Origin: an uncultured Desulfovibrionaceae bacterium
GTDB taxonomy: Bacteria > Desulfobacterota > Desulfovibrionia > Desulfovibrionales > Desulfovibrionaceae
Direction of reading: 5' to 3'
DNA length: 19,739 nucleotides
Assembly (NCBI GenBank): GCA_949427775.1
Contig: CASQEL010000008.1
Span: 1-19,739, forward strand
The notes under the pieces are model-generated. The model was given only the letters and a program-made list of their open reading frames with translations, did no database searches and was not told the DNA's origin. Position numbers and translations under genes: made by a program. This document shows positions 14,753 to 19,739 of the stretch, piece by piece. Each line of letters begins with the position of its first letter. Positions within the stretch are counted from its first letter, which is position 1.

Positions 14753-15773
14753 TTGCCCGCGGGTGTACAATATGCTGTGAGGGAAAACTGTGAAAAGCGA
14801 GAAGCGTATTTTTGTCTGTTGCCCTTGTGTCTCTAGTATTGCATAACACAAAATACTTCGTATTTTGCGTCAAGCTCATTCGCTGAAAAACGCGGTTTTC
14901 GGCTCATTCACGGCGACTATGCCGCCGCGCCATGCTCTCGCATGGCGGCTAGTACACAGAAATTTTAGATGTTTCTGTGTACTAGAGCAGATTCACTTTG
15001 ACTTCTTACAAAGTCAACGTTGAAAACACGCTCGCTCCGGCATGGAACAGCGCAAATAGAGTGCGCTGTAGCCTATTGCGGCGGCCCGACAGGGCATGGC
15101 CTTGACGGAATGCCCGCTTCCGTCAGACTGGTCGGCGTGACGGAAGAAGTGCCGAAGTACCCATAGCTTGTCTTGACTGAAACCTCTTTTATTCTCCTGC
15201 CCAAAAAGCGTCCAAACACGTCCGGCAAAATTTTTTCAATCTTTTTGAAGTGTAGGCGCTTTTAAGGGGACTGGAAGATTCTTTCTAAAATAAATGGAAT
15301 TATTTTATATTATTATCTGAATACAATAACGTCGCATATATACAGTGCAGGAGGTTGCCAACGTGCCATACAGACACGCCCCCCGCGTCCCCACGAACAG
15401 AGCCGTGACAAAAGGATAGACTACGGACGCAGGGCGGTCTGGTGTGCCTTTGGCACGGCGGGAGATATTGATATTGCAAATATCAATCCCACGCAATGGC
15501 AGCTTGAAAGTTTTGTTCATGAAGCTGAACAACACGAAAGGAAAAATGGGGTGATACAAAGGTCAGGGTTGCGTATAAGATAGTTTTATTATTAAATACA
15601 GGCGACTGGCTCATAGTCGTAAAATTCCTCACATGGGAATGTTTGCGGCGAAACCAAATTTTTTCCTTTGGGCAGTTTCAGTGAAGCAAGTACAATCACA
15701 AGATAGTCTCCACTGGGAACCACCAGCTTTAGACGGAATATAACGTCAAAACTTATAGATAGGATAATAAATT
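14753..15773. other. Gene-poor region rich in inverted repeats
   Basis: About 1 kb without a supported gene. The first quarter is a cluster of hairpins (listed separately). A 7-bp repeat (GACGGAA/TTCCGTC, 15104-15124) and wide flanking arms (AAAAGCG near 15204, CGCTTTT near 15257) follow. From about 15265 to 15583 one plus frame is open (ending KNGVIQRSGLRIR) but has no start codon; the 84-codon antisense frame has no ribosome binding site. Either could be a remnant. The tail leads into the AT-rich ATPase gene. Confidence 0.5.
14849..15017. repeat. Cluster of five tightly packed inverted repeats
   Basis: Five stem-loops in 170 bp. (1) CAAAATAC/GTATTTTG, loop TTC, 14849-14867. (2) GCTGAAAA/TTTTCGGC with one G-T pair, 14882-14903. 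(3) CGCCATGC/GCATGGCG, loop TCTC, 14928-14947. (4) CTAGTACACAGAAA/TTTCTGTGTACTAG, a perfect 14-bp stem with a 9-nt loop, 14949-14985. (5) TTGACTT/AAGTCAA, 14998-15017. The repeats abut and are not copies of one another. This resembles a REP/BIME or MITE-like palindromic element or a processed-RNA structure downstream of the MFS gene. None has a proper U tract. Which it is cannot be told without finding other copies in the genome. Confidence 0.7.
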
Positions 15774-16312
15774 ATGGAAAATACAAGTTTTTACATTTTT
15801 ACAGGAGGACCAGGAAGTGGAAAGTCCACCGTATTAGACATTTTAAATAATTTAGGACACACAATATTAAGGAGGTTGCAAGAGATATTATTCGAAAGCA
15901 AGTGAAAACAAAAGGAGATGCTGTTCCTTGGGAGAATACAATTAGATATGAAAATCTAATGCTTTTACGATCTATTATTGATTTTGAAAAATTGGTACAT
16001 TTAAAAAATTTATGTTTTTTTGATCGAGGAATTATAGATACATTAGGTTATGCTCGTCTAATTGACATACCAATAACTGATAAAATGAAAGATGCAGCAA
16101 ATATATATCGTTATAACCACAAAGTTTTTCTGTTTCCATTTTGGAAAGATATTTATACTAATGATACAGAAAGGAAACAAAATATAGAAGTTGCAGAAAA
16201 AACTTTTTATGTTCTAAAACAAGAGTATAAGAATTTTGGATACCAAACAATTGATGTCCCGTTTTTGTCTCCTCAAGAACGAGCTACATGGATTTTGCGA
16301 CATATCGATTAA
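15774..16312 (+). pseudogene. AAA ATPase (AAA_28-like), single-base frameshift
   Basis: The N-terminal part (ATG 15774, AGGA nearby) has a P-loop, GGPGSGKST at residues 11-19, and goes off frame near 15860. The rest is open in another frame from before 15880 to the stop at 16312: EVARDIIRKQVKTKGDA, FFDRGIIDT, KVFLFPFWKDIYTND, FGYQTIDVPFLS. Adding one base at about 15855-15865 (around ACACACAA) gives a 179-residue protein, the normal size of the AAA_28-type ATPases (PF13521), with Walker A, an EVAR helix and an FFDRG motif in order. These predicted nucleotide kinase/ATPase proteins are of unsettled function. The gene is very AT-rich compared with its neighbours, suggesting transfer from elsewhere. 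A true mutation or an assembly error are both possible. Confidence 0.82.
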
Positions 16313-16462
16313 CTTATGAAATGTTTCTAAATCGTCACTACTAAACTCCGCGCTAACGGCAACGTGATCGCTTTTTTGTACCTGCCTCTCTGTAAGGTTT
16401 TTATCCAAGGCAATCCAGTAACGCCCGGTAATATCCTCTTCCTCTTGGGGTAATTGCCGGGG
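16214..16462 (-). pseudogene. Possible gene remnant, protein-like frame, unknown family
   Basis: Reading the minus strand, one frame is open from just after a TAA near 16463 down to about 16214. It includes QEEEDITGRYWIALDKN, LTERQVQKSDHVAVSAEF and SSDDLETFHKLIDM. This has the mixed composition of a real protein, but it has no start codon until an internal Met (about 16408), and its last third is antisense to the ATPase 3' end. It may be the broken end of a lost gene joined at about 16313. No family was recognised, and chance is not excluded. Confidence 0.3.
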
Positions 16463-17177
16463 TTTTTATAAAAATATTTTTCTTCAAAATATATCAACTG
16501 ATTACATATCAAAATCCATTGACATGCAATCCTCGCTATAAAGCCGTGATTTCCATTTCATGGATTCGCGGTTTTTCTTTTATGACTATCCCCAAATATC
16601 CAGCTACAACCAAAAGCATCCAGTAATTTTAGGGGGCAAACACTAAGGCAATTATGTAATTTCATACAACAATTATTTCTATGAAACTTACTTTGATAAA
16701 ATTTTGAAAGACTCTGATTCTCCCCAGTCCTTGCGGTAGAGTAACCGCCATGTCTGCGAACAGAGCGGAACAGGCTGAGTCCGACGCCGTCCAAAAAAAT
16801 TTTTCTGAATCTTTCAGAATTGTGGGCATTCTGAGAGGCATCAAGAGCAAAGCACAATAAATTTACAATTTATTTCAATATATTATATAAAACAAAAAGT
16901 TCGCATGTTGCAGCGCAGTGAAAACAATGTTCACGGACCGCTGTATCAAGCCGTCAACATGTTCGCGATGCGGTCTGACTGAGGCAGGTCAAAACATTCC
17001 ATGCGTTCCCGGATATCCGCAAACCCGCAACGGCGCACCACACCGCGTCAGCATATTTGCGCATGTATCGCATGCTTCAACAGCAGCGCCGCCGAACCGC
17101 GAACTTGCGATTTTTCTCCTGTTTTCCAGATTTACGAAGTATTGACGATCAGATAAAGTGTTCGCCGCGAGGCCTCT
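16313..17177. other. Gene-poor region upstream of the two-component genes
   Basis: About 860 bp with stops in most frames. A 99-codon minus-strand frame (16558-16857, starting MCFALDASQNAH) is open, but it has no ribosome binding site or family match and competes with another frame on the same bases. GC content rises toward 17000. A 17-bp imperfect palindrome (16918-16934) and the GAGG site before the kinase are the only other signals seen. Confidence 0.45.
16918..16934. promoter_or_regulatory. Imperfect palindrome upstream of the sensor kinase
   Basis: GTGAA and TTCAC flank seven bases (GTGAAAACAATGTTCAC). The shape resembles binding sites of dimeric regulators (CRP/FNR or LuxR types), and it lies about 245 nt before the kinase start. 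No -10/-35 pair was fixed nearby. Candidate only. Confidence 0.25.
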
Positions 17178-18944
17178 ATGCCCAATACGACTTTGCCCGA
17201 TGCGTTACGTCGGCGTCTTCTTATCTACGCAGCCGCAGCCCTGCTGCTCATGGCCGCCTGGGTCGCAGGCACGGTCAGTCTGCCCTTGCTGGAAAACTGG
17301 AAAGATCTGGAAAAAACCAACCTGCTGTACAAGGCGCAGTTCAAAGCCCAGGTAGTCGGCGAATGGTTGAGCCGACACCGGCACCTTGCCCGGCAATTCG
17401 CCGCTCGCACAGAAATGCGGCAGAAACAGGAAGCCTTGAGACGAGGAGAAAAGACACGGAAAGAAGTCGCCGCCTTCCTCGACAGGACCACCCGGGAGTT
17501 TCTGCGTCAGGCTTCGGACGTTATCGGCCTGATCCGTCTGGATGCTCAGGGACGCGCCATCGTCGCCGCCGGGGCGCGTATTCCCCGGGAGCAGCTTTCA
17601 CTCCCCGCGTCCGGGCCCGGCAAAGTCCGGATTTCCGGTCCGCTGGAACTGGACGGAGTCCTGTGCCTGCTTTTTTCCACACCTGTCATCGGACAGGGCG
17701 GCGCGTATCTCGGCGTCGACGTTATGGCCGTCGGCACGGAAGAACTGCGGACCCTGCTGGGGGAAGAAGTCACCGCTTTGGGCATGGCGTCGGAAAACGC
17801 CACGCGCTGGTTTTGGATCAACGACAGCGGCGCGATGGAGGAAAGCGGTCTCGGCAATGCTTTGCATCTGTCACTGCACGGCGAAAGCGGCATCACGCAC
17901 ACCCAGGGCCGCGTCGTCGCTTACGCGCCTGTTCCCGCTGCCGCCTGGGGGCTGATCATTTCCATGGAGACGGCGGATCTGTATGCCCCCGCCTGGACCA
18001 ATCTGCATGTCATGTTCGGCTACGTGGGGTTGGTGTACGCGCTCTGCCTGGCAGGCTTTCTGATCCTGTCGCGGCCGCTGGCCGGGAAAATACTCATACA
18101 TACGCATGAACTTGAGGAAAACATCGCGGCCAAAACCCGCCAACTCCAGGAAGAGCTTGCCGCCCGCATCCGGGCGGAACGGGATTTGGAAGTCGCCCGC
18201 GACGAGCTGGAAGATCGGGTGCGCAGCCGCACCTGCAGCCTGGCCGAGGCCAATATGGCTTTGCGCGAAGAGCAGACGCGGCGCAAGGAACTTTCCCGCG
18301 AGCTGATCAACATGTTGGAGGAAATACGGCTGACCATCTCCCGCGATCTGCACGACCACACGGGGCAGCTGCTGACGACGTTGCGCCTGACGCTGGAAGC
18401 AGTACGCGGCAACCTGCGTCCGGAGGACGACTCCAGCGTCGAACGGCTACACGCCGCCGGAGAGATCGTCAAGACCATCCAGCACACGCTCAAGGATATC
18501 GCCAAGGGGTTGCGTCCCCCATGCCTGGACTATCTCGGCCTGTTGCCCTCCCTGGAAAATATGCTGGACGAGTACCGACAGACAGGGCTCAAAATCATCT
18601 TTTTTCATAAGGACATTCCGGAAACACTGGATAAAGAACGGGCTCTGGCGCTGTACCGCATTGCGCAAGAGGCGTTGACCAATGTGCTGCGCCATGCCGA
18701 AGCGCATACGGTACATGTGAATTTCACCTTGCAGAACACCATGTTGACGCTCTCCATCGAGGACGACGGACGAGGATTCGACGCGGAAGCCATGACGCAA
18801 CGGCGTGGCCCCATGGATCATCTGGGCCTCACGCTGATACGGGAGCGCGCGACATTGCTGGACGGCGACTGCATCATTGATTCCTTTCCCGGTCGGGGAA
18901 CGCAAATCATAGTCCAGATTCCCAATGTCCCGGAGGGAACATGA
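17178..18944 (+). CDS. Membrane sensor histidine kinase, NarX/UhpB-type (HisKA_3)
   Basis: A 588-residue inner-membrane sensor kinase. A first membrane segment lies at about 14-34 and a second at about 276-298. The roughly 240-residue loop between them fits a periplasmic Cache-like sensor (GAYLGVDVMAVGTEEL, WINDSGAMEESG). A coiled coil at about 305-382 connects to the HisKA_3 domain with the phospho-acceptor H392 in SRDLHDHTGQLLTTLRL. The HATPase domain shows the N box (RIAQEALTNVLRHAEA, N502), G1 (IEDDGRGFD, 526-534) and the C-terminal GLTLIRERA. A kinase of this type passes phosphate to a NarL-type regulator, which is encoded next. The start 17178 follows GAGG. Signal unknown: small ligands such as organic acids or amino acids are typical for Cache domains. 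Confidence 0.93.
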   Translation: MPNTTLPDALRRRLLIYAAAALLLMAAWVAGTVSLPLLENWKDLEKTNLLYKAQFKAQVVGEWLSRHRHLARQFAARTEMRQKQEALRRGEKTRKEVAAFLDRTTREFLRQASDVIGLIRLDAQGRAIVAAGARIPREQLSLPASGPGKVRISGPLELDGVLCLLFSTPVIGQGGAYLGVDVMAVGTEELRTLLGEEVTALGMASENATRWFWINDSGAMEESGLGNALHLSLHGESGITHTQGRVVAYAPVPAAAWGLIISMETADLYAPAWTNLHVMFGYVGLVYALCLAGFLILSRPLAGKILIHTHELEENIAAKTRQLQEELAARIRAERDLEVARDELEDRVRSRTCSLAEANMALREEQTRRKELSRELINMLEEIRLTISRDLHDHTGQLLTTLRLTLEAVRGNLRPEDDSSVERLHAAGEIVKTIQHTLKDIAKGLRPPCLDYLGLLPSLENMLDEYRQTGLKIIFFHKDIPETLDKERALALYRIAQEALTNVLRHAEAHTVHVNFTLQNTMLTLSIEDDGRGFDAEAMTQRRGPMDHLGLTLIRERATLLDGDCIIDSFPGRGTQIIVQIPNVPEGT

Positions 18945-19594
18945 AGCCGTGCGACATTCTGTTGGTCGACGATCACAAGGTAGTCATTGAAGGCATACGC
19001 AGCCTGTTGGGGCAGCGCCCGGATCTGCGCGTCGTCGGCGAAGCCCACAACGGCGCGCAGGCATTGTTGCTCGCCGCCCGGCTGCATCCCGACATCGTGA
19101 TCATGGACATTTCCATGCCCCAGGTCAGCGGCGTGGAAGCAGCCCAAACCATGCGCATGGCCAGCCCCGGTTCCCGGGTAATCATCTACACCATGCACTC
19201 GGACCACCGCTTTATCCTGGAGCTTTTTCAGGCCGGTATCGCGGGGCTGGTGCTCAAGGAAGATGATCCGCAGGAGCTGGTGCGCGCCGTGGATCTTGCG
19301 CGTGCGGGCGGTGTGAGCTACGGCAGGTACGATCCCAAACGCATGCTTGCGGAACTGCTTCAGAGCACGGCGGACGCCAGCGAAGGCGAACGGCTCAACG
19401 CTCTGAGCCCGCGCGAGAAAGAAGTGTTCCGTCTCCTGGCCGACGGCCTGTCCGTCAAGAGCATCGCCGCGCAGCTCCATATCAGTCCCAAGACCGTGGA
19501 AACGCACAAATACAACATACTGGAAAAACTTGCCCTGGAAACCCTGGCCGATCTGACGAAACTGGCTATCCGCCACGGCATGATCAGGGCTTGA
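18941..19594 (+). CDS. NarL/FixJ-type response regulator
   Basis: A 217-residue regulator. The receiver domain (about 1-120) has the acidic pair D10 and D11 (LLVDDH), the phosphorylation site D56 (VIMDISMP), T84 (IIYTMHSD) and K106 (GLVLKED). The C-terminal LuxR/GerE helix-turn-helix spans about 153-215 (LSPREKEVFRLLADGLSVKS, then ISPKTVETHKYNILEKL). The ATG at 18941 overlaps the kinase stop (ATGA) after GGAGGGAAC, so the two genes are coupled translationally and form one signalling pair. The family activates or represses promoters after phosphorylation. No target gene is visible: the window ends 145 nt downstream. Confidence 0.95.
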   Translation: MKPCDILLVDDHKVVIEGIRSLLGQRPDLRVVGEAHNGAQALLLAARLHPDIVIMDISMPQVSGVEAAQTMRMASPGSRVIIYTMHSDHRFILELFQAGIAGLVLKEDDPQELVRAVDLARAGGVSYGRYDPKRMLAELLQSTADASEGERLNALSPREKEVFRLLADGLSVKSIAAQLHISPKTVETHKYNILEKLALETLADLTKLAIRHGMIRA

Positions 19595-19687
19595 AGCGAC
19601 GCCATGACAACCGCTGCCGAGGTGACTTTCACAGGCGCGCCTTGTCGACGTCCACAGTGCGCATACCGCTCTGTCACACACTTCAGA

Positions 19688-19734
19688 TGTGGGGCTCCGC
19701 CCCACACCCCGCCGGGGGCATGATGCCCCCCCGG
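19688..19734. terminator. Two GC-rich hairpins downstream of the response regulator
   Basis: TGTGGGG/CCCCACA with loop CTCCG (19688-19706) is followed by GGGGGCAT/ATGCCCCC with a one-base loop (19714-19730), flanked by CCG and CCGG. They start about 94 nt after the stop. Pairs of this sort are frequent at gene ends in Desulfovibrio-type genomes as I recall; there is no U tract before the window ends, so termination is an inference. Confidence 0.5.
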
Positions 19735-19739
19735 ATTGT

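Noticed and set aside
15305..15559. 84-codon minus-strand frame
   Set aside because: No ribosome binding site, composition not protein-like, and a plus-strand frame over the same bases reads as well but lacks a start.
16558..16857. 99-codon minus-strand frame starting MCFALDASQ
   Set aside because: No ribosome binding site and no recognisable family; a second overlapping frame is similarly open. Left inside the gap note.
1..19739. tRNA or rRNA genes
   Set aside because: No T-loop-like or conserved rRNA stretches were found on reading either strand; a covariance search was not possible here.

Overview
The window looks like a chromosomal segment of a sulfate-reducing or related Deltaproteobacterium, probably a gut-type Desulfovibrionaceae. 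This is inferred from the GC-rich codon use of the core genes, the Ros/MucR zinc-finger regulator at 12407-12937, a NarX/NarL-type two-component pair, and GC-rich double hairpins at the right end. No rRNA, tRNA or CRISPR array was seen. The species cannot be fixed from the sequence alone.

Layout. (1) Positions 1-3171 are an accessory stretch with lower GC. It holds a protein with two XRE-type helix-turn-helix domains (minus strand), a 62-residue membrane protein with a strong ribosome binding site, the tail of an IS1595-like transposase, an exported protein with an LprI-like domain, a frameshifted small exported protein, and a 54-codon ORF of unknown nature. (2) Positions 3172-11088, all minus strand, form a purine salvage/catabolism operon in the transcribed order xdhA - xdhB - xdhC - xanthine/uracil-type NCS2 permease - (terminator-like hairpin) - AzgA-type purine permease - metal-dependent aminohydrolase. 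Just upstream of xdhA lie the last 65 codons of a second, otherwise deleted molybdenum hydroxylase. (3) Positions 11820-12937 hold a DEDDh exonuclease (plus) and a MucR-type regulator (minus), which converge on a shared 19-bp hairpin. (4) Positions 13524-14752 hold an MFS transporter broken by a missing G in a six-G run. (5) Positions 14753-17177 are gene-poor: five closely packed inverted repeats, an AT-rich frameshifted AAA ATPase, and gene remnants. (6) Positions 17178-19594 hold a membrane sensor kinase and a response regulator that overlap by ATGA, followed by two GC-rich hairpins.

How the genes could work together. The two permeases would import purines. The aminohydrolase would deaminate an amino-purine or adenosine-like substrate, and the three-subunit Mo/FAD/2Fe-2S XdhABC enzyme would oxidise hypoxanthine or xanthine. 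The operon is recognisable as a system. Its less ordinary points are the replacement of a classic guanine deaminase by a deaminase of the MtaD/deoxyadenosine-deaminase type, an internal terminator between the two transporters, and the relic of a second Mo-hydroxylase.

Three genes (about 2407, 14396 and 15860) each lack a single base. They could be real decay, phase variation (the G run), or consensus errors in the source assembly, and reads would be needed to tell. I found no convincing wholly new defence or mobile system.
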